From contig JBCCKF010000002.1 of assembly GCA_039027435.1 (NCBI GenBank), positions 248,001-312,000 on the forward strand: a stretch of 64,000 nt of DNA, given 5' to 3'. How positions within the stretch are numbered: position 1 is the first letter of the stretch; every line of letters starts with the position of its first letter. Positions 7,736-15,827 of the stretch are shown here, in pieces. A program made the position numbers and the translations under genes. The notes beneath the pieces are model-generated. The model was given only the letters and a program-made list of their open reading frames with translations, searched no databases and was not told the origin of the DNA. This DNA is from CALBPI01 sp039027435. Lineage in GTDB: Bacteria; Pseudomonadota; Gammaproteobacteria; Steroidobacterales; Woeseiaceae.

Positions 7736-10700
7736 ATGACATCCAACACTGCCACCGCCATATCGGCCGCCACGGCCGTTTTTCCGTTTTCCGCATCAAC
7801 ACTGACCGAACCGGTCGGTGGATTATCGGGTGCAAGCATCGCTTTATTGCTCGCCGAGCTTGCTGCCAATGAAGCGAGACCTGTGGTGTATTTCGCTGAA
7901 TCTCAACAGGTCGCAGACCAGCTCGAGGCTGCCGCAAGATTTTTCGCACCGCCGGATTTACGCGTGCTGCATTTTCCGGATTGGGAAACTCTGGCCTACG
8001 ACAGTTTTTCACCGCACCAGGACATCATCTCCCAGCGTTTGACTGTGCTGGCAGAGTTGCCCGCTCTACAGCGAGGCCTGCTGATTGTGGCGGCACAGTG
8101 CGCGCTGCATCGCCTGCCGCCTGTCGAATACGTCTCGGCGCGTTCGATCTCTCTAACCGCTGGAGCGACGCTGGATCTCGACGCATTCACCAATCGACTG
8201 GTCGCCACGGGGTATGCACGCGTTCCCCAGGTCACCGAACACGGTGAATTCGCGCTACGAGGTGCACTGCTGGATGTGTTCCCGATGGGTGCCGAGGCGC
8301 CGATTCGTGTGGATTTGTTCGACGACGAAATCGAGACGCTGCGCTTCTTCGATCCCGAAACCCAGCTTTCTGGCGACGAGACTCCAGGTGTGGTTTTGCT
8401 GCCGGGGCGTGAAATCCCTCTCGATAAAGAGTCGGTCAGTGGCTTTCGCCAACGTTATCGCGAGCGCTTCCCGGAAGGCGCACAGTCGCAAGTCTACCGC
8501 GATGTCTCCGCGGGCAATGCACACGGCGGCATTGAGTACTACCTTCCGCTCTTCTACGACCACACGAGCAACTTGCTCGACTATCTGCCCGGGCGGGCTT
8601 TGTTAGCGAGCAACTCGGATACGAACCCCGCAATTGATGCGGCTTTCGAGCAGGCGACGGAACGCTTCGAGGTGTTGAACGTTGCCGAAGAGCGCCCCCT
8701 GCTACGTCCGGATGAAGCGTTCTTTACGCCTGACGAATGGCGTCGCCGCATCACGGAGTATCAACAACTGAGCCTGTCGCGTGAGAAGCCGCTGGACGGT
8801 ATCGACGCGATGGCACGCCCACTACCGCCCATCGCGATCGGTGCGGCGCAAGAAGGCGCAGCACAACCGTTCGTGCGGTTCGTAAAGGACCGCGAGCGCG
8901 CCGGCAGGGTCCTGCTTGTGGCAGAGTCTCCCGGCCGACGGGAAGCACTTGTGGACCTGTGTCGAGATCTCGATCTGAAACCGGCAACGGTCGCTAACTG
9001 GCAAGCATTCCTGGATAGCGATGCCTCCCTGGCGGTCACGGTTGGAGACATCAATGAGGGCATGACACTGCCAAGCGAGCCGGCCCTCTCCTTGGTCACC
9101 GAACAGGCGCTCTACGGCCAACGCGTTCGAACACGCCGCAGACGACGACGCGGACAACGCGACCCTGAGGCCGTCATTCGCGAGCTCAGTGATTTGTCGG
9201 TCGGCGCGCCCGTGATTCATGAAGCGTATGGCGTCGGTCGGTATCTGGGATTACAGACACTGACGGTCGGCGATATCACCAATGAGTTTCTGACCCTGGA
9301 GTACGCGGGCGGCGACAAGCTCTACGTCCCGGTCCATGCGCTGCAGTTGATCTCGCGCTACACGGGCGCATCGCCTGACAAGGCGCCGCTGCACAGGCTC
9401 GGCACAGACCAATGGCAGCGCGCACGTAAGAAGGCAGCAGAGAAAGCGCGTGATGTGGCAGCCGAACTACTCGACGTCTACGCTCGACGCGCAGCACGCA
9501 CGGGTGTGTCCATGCACACACCGCAAGCGGACTACCGACAATTCAGTGCGGAGTTCCCATTCGAACTGACCGAAGATCAGGCCGCCACGGTGGATGCGAT
9601 TCTGGAGGACATGCAAGCAGGCACACCGATGGATCGTGTCGTCTGTGGAGATGTCGGGTTCGGCAAGACCGAGGTCGCCCTGCGCGCCGCGTTCGTGTGC
9701 GCACAAAACAGCCGCCAGGTCGCCGTGCTGGTACCGACGACGTTGCTCGCGCAGCAGCACTATCAGACTTTTGTTGATCGCTTTGCAGACTGGCCGGTAG
9801 AGGTCGCCCTGTTGTCTCGCTTCCGCTCCAAGAAGGCGGTCGACGAGACACTCGCCGGCATGCGTAGTGGCATGATCGATATTGTGATCGGAACGCACAA
9901 GCTCCTGGGACATACGCAGAGCTTTAAGTCCCCCGGACTAGTGATTATCGACGAGGAGCACCGCTTCGGTGTGCGGCACAAAGAAGCGCTGAAATCCCTG
10001 CGTTCGGAAATCGACGTATTGACGCTGACGGCGACACCTATTCCTCGCACCCTGAACATGGCGCTGGGCGGGCTCCGGGAGCTGTCCCTGATCACCACTC
10101 CGCCCGCAGACCGACTCTCGGTGAAAACCTTTATCAGCCGCTGGAACGATGGGTTGATCCGCGAAGCCTGCTTGCGAGAGATTCGCCGTGGCGGGCAGGT
10201 GTACTTCGTTCACAACCGGGTTGAGGACATCGAGAAAATCGCCAACGACTTGCGCAAGCTCGTGCCGGAAGCAACGGTCGGCGTTGGTCACGGTCAGATG
10301 AGCGAACGTGAACTCGAGCAGGTGATGTTCGATTTCTATCATCGAAACTTCAATGTGTTCGTATGCACGACGATCGTGGAAAGCGGCATCGATGTTCCAA
10401 CCGCCAACACCATCATCATCAACCGTGCAGATCGATTTGGTCTTGCCCAGCTACATCAACTTCGCGGGCGTGTCGGTCGTTCTCACCACCGAGCATACGC
10501 CTATCTGATTACGCCACCGCGTAATGCCATGACCGCGGATGCCATCAAGCGTCTGGACGCGATCGAGTCGCTGGAGGATCTAGGTGCGGGGTTTGCGTTG
10601 GCTAGCCACGATCTTGAGATTCGCGGCGCTGGTGAGCTGTTGGGTGAAGGTCAGAGCGGGCAGATTCAGGAAATCGGTTTTGCCATGTATACAGAGCTAT

Positions 10701-11203
10701 TGACCTCGGCGGTGCAAGCGCTGCGCGAGGGGCGAGAACCCGCGTTTGATCAACCGCTGAATGCCGGCACCGAAATCAATCTGCACCTCCCGGCATTGTT
10801 GCCGGAAGACTATGTACCCGACGTTCATCTCCGACTGATGCTGTACAAGCGTCTGGCGAGCTGCGCTGATGAAGCCCAGCTTCGGGAGCTGCAAATCGAA
10901 CTGATTGACCGATTTGGTTTACTACCAGAGGCCACGCGGTTACTGATCGATATCACGCGCCTCAAACAAAAGGCGCAAGCACTCGACATCGTGAAGATCG
11001 ACGCCAATGCACAAAACGGCTTTATCAAATTTGCGGCAGAGCCCCGAATCGATCCAATGAAGCTCATCACACTCGTGCAGAAGCAACCCGACCGCTACAA
11101 ATTGCAGGGTGCGGATAAGCTGACGTTCCGGCGCGAGATGCAGACGGGGCCGGATCGAGTGGCCGTACTGGAGCGCTTGCTACAGCGACTGACACCGGAA
11201 TAG
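7736..11203 (+). CDS. mfd: Transcription-repair coupling factor Mfd
   Basis: DNA translocase, 1155 aa, that removes RNA polymerase stalled at DNA lesions and recruits UvrA. The N-terminal UvrB-homology region (about 1-340) is followed by a linker and the RNA polymerase interaction domain (about 480-560, with GAPVIHEAYGVGRYLGL). The superfamily 2 helicase motor carries Walker A GDVGFGKTE and the DEEH box VIIDEEHRFG, then motif VI near QLRGRVGRS, and a C-terminal UvrA-masking domain. Length matches the family (E. coli 1148). It is co-oriented with csiV, which starts 24 nt after its stop. Confidence 0.98.
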   Translation: MTSNTATAISAATAVFPFSASTLTEPVGGLSGASIALLLAELAANEARPVVYFAESQQVADQLEAAARFFAPPDLRVLHFPDWETLAYDSFSPHQDIISQRLTVLAELPALQRGLLIVAAQCALHRLPPVEYVSARSISLTAGATLDLDAFTNRLVATGYARVPQVTEHGEFALRGALLDVFPMGAEAPIRVDLFDDEIETLRFFDPETQLSGDETPGVVLLPGREIPLDKESVSGFRQRYRERFPEGAQSQVYRDVSAGNAHGGIEYYLPLFYDHTSNLLDYLPGRALLASNSDTNPAIDAAFEQATERFEVLNVAEERPLLRPDEAFFTPDEWRRRITEYQQLSLSREKPLDGIDAMARPLPPIAIGAAQEGAAQPFVRFVKDRERAGRVLLVAESPGRREALVDLCRDLDLKPATVANWQAFLDSDASLAVTVGDINEGMTLPSEPALSLVTEQALYGQRVRTRRRRRRGQRDPEAVIRELSDLSVGAPVIHEAYGVGRYLGLQTLTVGDITNEFLTLEYAGGDKLYVPVHALQLISRYTGASPDKAPLHRLGTDQWQRARKKAAEKARDVAAELLDVYARRAARTGVSMHTPQADYRQFSAEFPFELTEDQAATVDAILEDMQAGTPMDRVVCGDVGFGKTEVALRAAFVCAQNSRQVAVLVPTTLLAQQHYQTFVDRFADWPVEVALLSRFRSKKAVDETLAGMRSGMIDIVIGTHKLLGHTQSFKSPGLVIIDEEHRFGVRHKEALKSLRSEIDVLTLTATPIPRTLNMALGGLRELSLITTPPADRLSVKTFISRWNDGLIREACLREIRRGGQVYFVHNRVEDIEKIANDLRKLVPEATVGVGHGQMSERELEQVMFDFYHRNFNVFVCTTIVESGIDVPTANTIIINRADRFGLAQLHQLRGRVGRSHHRAYAYLITPPRNAMTADAIKRLDAIESLEDLGAGFALASHDLEIRGAGELLGEGQSGQIQEIGFAMYTELLTSAVQALREGREPAFDQPLNAGTEINLHLPALLPEDYVPDVHLRLMLYKRLASCADEAQLRELQIELIDRFGLLPEATRLLIDITRLKQKAQALDIVKIDANAQNGFIKFAAEPRIDPMKLITLVQKQPDRYKLQGADKLTFRREMQTGPDRVAVLERLLQRLTPE

Positions 11204-11227
11204 CCGGCGCTGAGGTAGACTTACGCG

Positions 11228-12073
11228 ATGCGATACATCAACACGCCTTTTTTCTGGTGCTTGGCCGCATTCATACTTACGACATCAGTTTGCGACGCGC
11301 AGGTTCCCCTCGAGATCCCCGAAGACACGCCACTGGTCGACGAGGAAGCTGCGGAGCCAGTGCCGGAATTTGAAATCGAGGTGATCGTATTCGAGTACGT
11401 CGGTGGTGCGGTTGGTGCGCGTGAAGACTGGGCGTACATCGACACTGGCCGAGCCGAAGTACAAGCTCGGCTCGAAGCACAGCGAATCGAGGAGGAACGC
11501 ATCGAAGCGATCCTGAACGGTACATTCAATGAGTTTCCGGAACCCCCCCCGGAGCCGGAACCTGACGAAGCGCCAATCGCTGAAACGCTGCCAGCAGACG
11601 GATCGGTGCCGCTGAATGAAGATGGCCTGCCAATGACCGAGGCACAGATGCTGGAGGCCGGCCTACTCGAAGACGATAAACCGCTGATCTGGACACTACT
11701 CGAGGAAGAACAGCTGGATCTTGCCGAAGCCTTCGAACGGATGCGAAATAGTCGCGACTACAAACCGCTAATACACGCCGGCTGGCGCCAACCCGTCTAC
11801 GGCAAGGCAGACGCTACCACGCTGGCACTCGAGCGAATCGCAGATGTGCCTGATGAGCTGAGCGCCGAGGCCAGCATCTACGTCGAGCGCTTTCTGCATT
11901 TAACGCTGGATCTAGAGTTGGCAAAGCCTTCCGCCGATAGCCTCGGCAGCGTCATCTACAGACTCGATGAGCGGCGGAAAATGCGCAGCGGCGAAACCCA
12001 TTTCTTTGATCACCCGCGCTTTGGTGCCATCGCCATCATCAACAAGCCTGAGCTGGTTGAAGTCGAGTTCTGA
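11228..12073 (+). CDS. csiV: CsiV family protein
   Basis: Predicted periplasmic protein, 281 aa, with an N-terminal signal peptide (about residues 1-24, ending CDAQV). After an acidic stretch comes the family pattern FEIEVIVFEYVG, and the C-terminal half shows HAGWRQPVYG, FLHLTLDLEL and the ending RSGETHFFDHPRFGAIAII, all typical of CsiV, a peptidoglycan-binding protein described in Pseudomonas. A Pro/Glu linker at about 101-113 is encoded partly by a run of eight C (11543-11550). The position directly after mfd matches Pseudomonas, as I remember it. The stop lies 4 nt from the convergent stop of the next gene. Confidence 0.85.
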   Translation: MRYINTPFFWCLAAFILTTSVCDAQVPLEIPEDTPLVDEEAAEPVPEFEIEVIVFEYVGGAVGAREDWAYIDTGRAEVQARLEAQRIEEERIEAILNGTFNEFPEPPPEPEPDEAPIAETLPADGSVPLNEDGLPMTEAQMLEAGLLEDDKPLIWTLLEEEQLDLAEAFERMRNSRDYKPLIHAGWRQPVYGKADATTLALERIADVPDELSAEASIYVERFLHLTLDLELAKPSADSLGSVIYRLDERRKMRSGETHFFDHPRFGAIAIINKPELVEVEF

Positions 12074-12077
12074 GTGA

Positions 12078-13154
12078 CTACTGAATATCGCCACCGACCG
12101 GTAGCTGACTTGGCACCGTGGCGGGAATACTCGTCGGAAAATCTGGATCAGTGAGTGTTCTCAGAAACACTTCGATATCACCGAAATCATCGTCGTCCAG
12201 CGTCACGCCAAGATCACCACGCTCCTCATAAAGCGCGATCGCATCTCTGAGTGTGGGTCGAGATCCATCATGCATATACGGTGCAGTAAGCTGCACATTG
12301 CGAAGCGACGGAGTGCGAACCGCGGGCAAACCCGCGATGATCGGTTTATCCGCGTCAATCTCATTATCGGAGAGCATAGGACCGGAATGACAGTCGGTGC
12401 ACCCACCGTTGATGAACTTGTTCAGACCGACGACTTCACCAGGAGTCAAAGCACTTTCGTTGCCATCGAGAAATCGGTCGAATCGCGTCCTCGAAGTTGT
12501 CAGAGAACGTTGATATGTGGCCAGTGCACTTGCAATGTTGGCCTCCGAGATGGGTTGAGGACCACCGAACACGGCCTGAAACCGATCTAGGTATTCGGGG
12601 ATCATTTCCAGCCGTAGCATCACCGTATCCATGATTTCCGCTTCCAGGAAATCGATACTGCGCATCTCGACCTCGCTCAGGATCGGCTCGATGGCCTGAG
12701 CCTCAAGCGTGCCGGCGCGCAGATCCCAGAAATACCCTCCTGAGACAAAACCGTCCGCTGGCTCAGTCTGTTCGAGACCCGTGTATGCGACGTTCAGGAT
12801 GCTCGGCGAGTGCCTTGCCGTCAGCGCGGCCCCGCGCCGATCGGGACCTAACCCGACGCCATCCACTCCGACGGAGACATCCCGGCCATCAGCCCACGCA
12901 TGGTCTGGATGATGGCAGCTGGCGCACGAGACGTTCATGCGACCAGAGAGAATCGGATCCCAGAACAGGAGCTCGCCCAATTGACGCTTGTCCTCGCTAA
13001 ACGTGTTGTCCTCTGGGAAAATCGCCTCAGCCGGTAGCGGCGTGAAGAAATTGGTATAAGGTTCAGAGGGCGCAGCACCAGACGCGCCGTCCTCGTCGCA
13101 GCCAGACAATAAGGCCAGCGAGATCAGGATGAACGTCAAAAATCTAATCGTCAT
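12078..13154 (-). CDS. Diheme cytochrome c peroxidase/MauG family lipoprotein
   Basis: Predicted periplasmic lipoprotein of 358 aa. The signal peptide ends at a lipobox (ALLSGC), followed by an Asp/Glu/Ser-rich linker. Two heme-binding motifs are visible: CASCH at about residue 80 and CTDCH at about residue 255. LGELLFWDPILS near the start and APYMHDGS near the end, with a candidate axial Met, are characteristic of bacterial diheme peroxidases and MauG-like proteins. Whether it is a peroxidase or an oxidase of another protein cannot be told. I chose the ATG at 13154, which opens directly onto the signal peptide. It is divergent from the LytTR gene, and its 3' end abuts csiV. Confidence 0.88.
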   Translation of the reverse strand: MTIRFLTFILISLALLSGCDEDGASGAAPSEPYTNFFTPLPAEAIFPEDNTFSEDKRQLGELLFWDPILSGRMNVSCASCHHPDHAWADGRDVSVGVDGVGLGPDRRGAALTARHSPSILNVAYTGLEQTEPADGFVSGGYFWDLRAGTLEAQAIEPILSEVEMRSIDFLEAEIMDTVMLRLEMIPEYLDRFQAVFGGPQPISEANIASALATYQRSLTTSRTRFDRFLDGNESALTPGEVVGLNKFINGGCTDCHSGPMLSDNEIDADKPIIAGLPAVRTPSLRNVQLTAPYMHDGSRPTLRDAIALYEERGDLGVTLDDDDFGDIEVFLRTLTDPDFPTSIPATVPSQLPVGGDIQ

Positions 13155-13263
13155 TACGTGTCCCCACACGATAAGGAACCGACAGGTTAGGCGCGGGTCG
13201 ATAAGGAGTGTCGAACGATTTCGTGGACTGCGTGAGAACTTCTTGAATCGGTAGGTCCTGCTC

Positions 13264-14073
13264 GTGAACCGTCACCCCAACATCACATCGGCGCTCAGCA
13301 ACCCGCGCAACCTGCGGCTGGCTGCGCTCGTCCTGGCATTCGTCGCAATAAATCAGGTCGATGACCCGCTCGTGTCACCCACCATGGGTCAGGAAGCACT
13401 GTATTGGTGCGTCAGGCTCAGTCTGCTGATTGCCGGTCTGTGGCTGGCTGACTGGTGGGTCAGTACCCGTCTGTCGGATCGCTGGCAGCGCCCTGCGTGG
13501 CTCGGCCCGGTTCTGATCGTCTCGATAGTAGGTCTTATACCCTTGTCGCTAGCCGAGATTCTGGTGGAGCCTCATTTGCCGATTCGACCGGAGTACCAGG
13601 ACGGCGCTCTCTGGGCGATATCACCGGTTCTGGCCTGGTTAGCCGAATATGCAACGATCCTCTCAATCCTGCTGCCCGTGCACTTGTTGATTTGGTTGGT
13701 TGTGGAAAATAGAGGGGCAACAACCGCCACCGAATCCACCGAGACAAACCGTTCCCTGCCTGAGTTCCTTCAGCGTACGTCGGCCAGATCAATTACAGAT
13801 GTATTGGCGCTACAAGCCGAGGAACACTATGTGCGGGTCTACACGGCGCTGGGTTCCGAACTGATCTACGGGCGCTTTAGCGATGCAGCAGCCGCCATGG
13901 CTCCCGAAATTGGTCTTAGAGTGCATCGATCCTGGTGGGTGCGTTCAGACGCGGTCCAATCGGCCAAGCGCGGAGCAAGGCGATGGAGTCTTGTCATTGG
14001 AGATAACCTCGCGGTCCCGGTTAGCGATAGCTACGTGGCGGCCGTGCGCGAGGCTGGCCTACTTAAGCGATGA
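13264..14073 (+). CDS. Membrane-anchored LytTR-domain DNA-binding regulator
   Basis: A 269-aa protein with a GTG start. Four hydrophobic segments (about 17-33, 47-67, 80-100, 120-147) are followed by a linker and a LytTR DNA-binding domain at about 174-265 (EEHYVRVYTALGSE and LRVHRSWWVRSDAV are the recognisable blocks). There is no receiver domain, so it is a one-component membrane regulator and not a classical response regulator. Targets are unknown. The adjacent divergent cytochrome gene is a reasonable guess. Its last 15 bp overlap the 3' end of the opposing GGDEF gene. Confidence 0.82.
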   Translation: MNRHPNITSALSNPRNLRLAALVLAFVAINQVDDPLVSPTMGQEALYWCVRLSLLIAGLWLADWWVSTRLSDRWQRPAWLGPVLIVSIVGLIPLSLAEILVEPHLPIRPEYQDGALWAISPVLAWLAEYATILSILLPVHLLIWLVVENRGATTATESTETNRSLPEFLQRTSARSITDVLALQAEEHYVRVYTALGSELIYGRFSDAAAAMAPEIGLRVHRSWWVRSDAVQSAKRGARRWSLVIGDNLAVPVSDSYVAAVREAGLLKR

Positions 14074-15009
14074 TTGTTTGTCGGCTTCGCCAGAGTCGTC
14101 GAGTGCTGGATACAGCGTAACGACGCCTTCAGGGGCATCCAGCTGGGCACGAGCTTGCTCGAGCATCGCCGTGGCGTCGTCTTCGTTACGGGGCACACGA
14201 CCACAAACGCCAACTGTTACGCCAAGATGGCGGCCCACCGGCGACTTGGGGTGATGGATTGCCAGAGCCTGGATATCGCTCGCAATCGCATCAGCGAACT
14301 TGCGCGCCGACGGTGCACTCGTGCTGTGAATAAGTACGGCCAGCTCGTCGCTTGCAACACGCGCTGCGGTATCGCCCGCACGCTGCAGACGACGGCGAAC
14401 GCTATGTGCGATTCGCTTCAGTGCCGAATCACCCGCATGTTGCCCGAACGTCTCAACGTAGCTTTGGAATGCGTCGATACGGAACACGATCACCGATAGC
14501 CAAGACTGCTCTCGCGCCGCTATCGCAGCGTCACGTCGCAGCAACGCGATCCAGGGGTCCTTCTTGAGAAAAACCGTCACCGCATCGCTAGGCAGCGTAT
14601 TCAGCGATGCAGTCGTTCCTGTTGCGGTTTCGTTCACCGTATTGATTTGGAAGAACACGATGCGCAGCGAGGAACCTGCATCCGCGAGCATCACCCGCCC
14701 CGACACTTGCTGGTCCGGCGTCTCCTGCCCGGCGATCACAGCAGAGAACTCGGTTTGTGGTCGCACCTCGCTCGCTGAATCGATCGCGGTGATGACACCG
14801 CTCCCACCCAGCTTGCTCAATAGGGGTGCCGCGTCCTGCCCGGAAACCTGTCCAGAGGGTAGATCAAGCGCCCGCAAAAACGCCGGGTTGAAGTACACAA
14901 TCCGCCAGTTTTCGTCTCGAACATCAACGAGGCAGACCGGCGACGGTTGACCGTCGATCATGTTTCGGAGGATGTTCTTGGACGGTAGCTTCACAATTAT
15001 CGGCTGCAA
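14059..15009 (-). CDS. PAS-GGDEF protein with degenerate active-site motif
   Basis: A 316-aa cytoplasmic protein. The N-terminal part (about 20-120) looks like a PAS-type sensor (VCLVDVRDENWRIVYFNPAF). The C-terminal part (about 150-310) aligns with a GGDEF domain: FRIDAFQSYVETFGQHAGDSALKRIA in two consecutive blocks, then the signature region, which reads ASDEL at residues 219-223 where GGDEF or GGEEF is expected. Both glycines that hold GTP are replaced, so cyclase activity is unlikely and a binding or regulatory role is more probable. It follows S-methylthioinosine phosphorylase with a 74-bp gap. Its 3' end overlaps the LytTR gene. Confidence 0.78.
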   Translation of the reverse strand: MQPIIVKLPSKNILRNMIDGQPSPVCLVDVRDENWRIVYFNPAFLRALDLPSGQVSGQDAAPLLSKLGGSGVITAIDSASEVRPQTEFSAVIAGQETPDQQVSGRVMLADAGSSLRIVFFQINTVNETATGTTASLNTLPSDAVTVFLKKDPWIALLRRDAAIAAREQSWLSVIVFRIDAFQSYVETFGQHAGDSALKRIAHSVRRRLQRAGDTAARVASDELAVLIHSTSAPSARKFADAIASDIQALAIHHPKSPVGRHLGVTVGVCGRVPRNEDDATAMLEQARAQLDAPEGVVTLYPALDDSGEADKQSSLK

Positions 15010-15083
15010 TTGAATTCGAGAGATTATGTGTAGCAGTGCCGATTCGAAAAATCGAGCGCAGAGGCCTGAAAATGCTAACTAAA

Positions 15084-15827
15084 TCACCCTTTTGAGTCGA
15101 AAAACGCGGTGAGCACCTTGTCGGCGCTATGGCGTGCCGCCTGCATAGCGGCGACCAGTTGAGCATGAATATCGCCCGCTCCCTGACCCGCCGCTTCATT
15201 GACGATCAGTGCAAGGCATGCGTATGACAGGCCCAATTCACGGGCAATTGACGCTTCCGGCATACCGGTCATGCCGATCACTTCGACGCCATCCCGTGCC
15301 AATCGGGCAACCTCGGCCGCTGTCTCGAGGCGCGGACCTTGCGTTGCGCCGTAGACGCCATCCATGGCCAAGGGCACTGATGCAGCCCGTGCTGCTTCGG
15401 CGATCCCGAGCCGCAGCGTCTCATCATACGGTTGCGTAAAATCGATGTGTTCGAGCGGTCCTGACACCCCATCGCGCACGCTGTGAACCCGCCCCCAGGT
15501 GTAGTCGATGATCTGATCCGGCAACAGAAGACCGCCAGGCGGTACTCGTTGACCGATGATCCCGACAGCATTCAGCGCTATAACGTGAGTGACCCCGACT
15601 GTGGCTAATGCCGACAAATTGGCGGCATAGTTCACCCGATGCGGTGCGATCTGATGGCCTTCGCCATGCCGTGGCAGGAACCACGCGTCTGATGCACCGA
15701 TACGAACCCGCTTCAGTGGCGCAGACGGCTCACCGAAAGCCGTATCGACAGATACCGACTCCAGGACTGCAGTCGTATCACGGTCTCCTGTACCGGTGCC
15801 GCCGATGACCGCGTACACCGAACTCAC
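15084..15827 (-). CDS. S-methyl-5'-thioinosine phosphorylase (MTAP/PNP family)
   Basis: Purine nucleoside phosphorylase-family enzyme, 247 aa, for salvage of the methylthio-nucleoside from polyamine synthesis. Phosphate-binding residues lie in GGTGTGD (9-15) and PRHGEGH (52-58), with ribose-site GMTGMPEA at 185-192. At the purine-reading position the sequence is IVNEAAG with Asn210, where adenosine-specific MTAPs have Asp residues. An Asn suits a 6-oxopurine. This and the neighbouring nagZ match the Pseudomonas methylthioinosine phosphorylase locus as I remember it. Its ATG overlaps the nagZ stop (15824-15827). Confidence 0.85.
   Translation of the reverse strand: MSSVYAVIGGTGTGDRDTTAVLESVSVDTAFGEPSAPLKRVRIGASDAWFLPRHGEGHQIAPHRVNYAANLSALATVGVTHVIALNAVGIIGQRVPPGGLLLPDQIIDYTWGRVHSVRDGVSGPLEHIDFTQPYDETLRLGIAEAARAASVPLAMDGVYGATQGPRLETAAEVARLARDGVEVIGMTGMPEASIARELGLSYACLALIVNEAAGQGAGDIHAQLVAAMQAARHSADKVLTAFFDSKG

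Noticed and set aside
13227..13251. GAACTT with a TCCTG downstream, as a sigma-E promoter for the LytTR gene
   Set aside because: The spacer is only 14 bp and the -10 match is weak, so it falls outside the sigma-E range.
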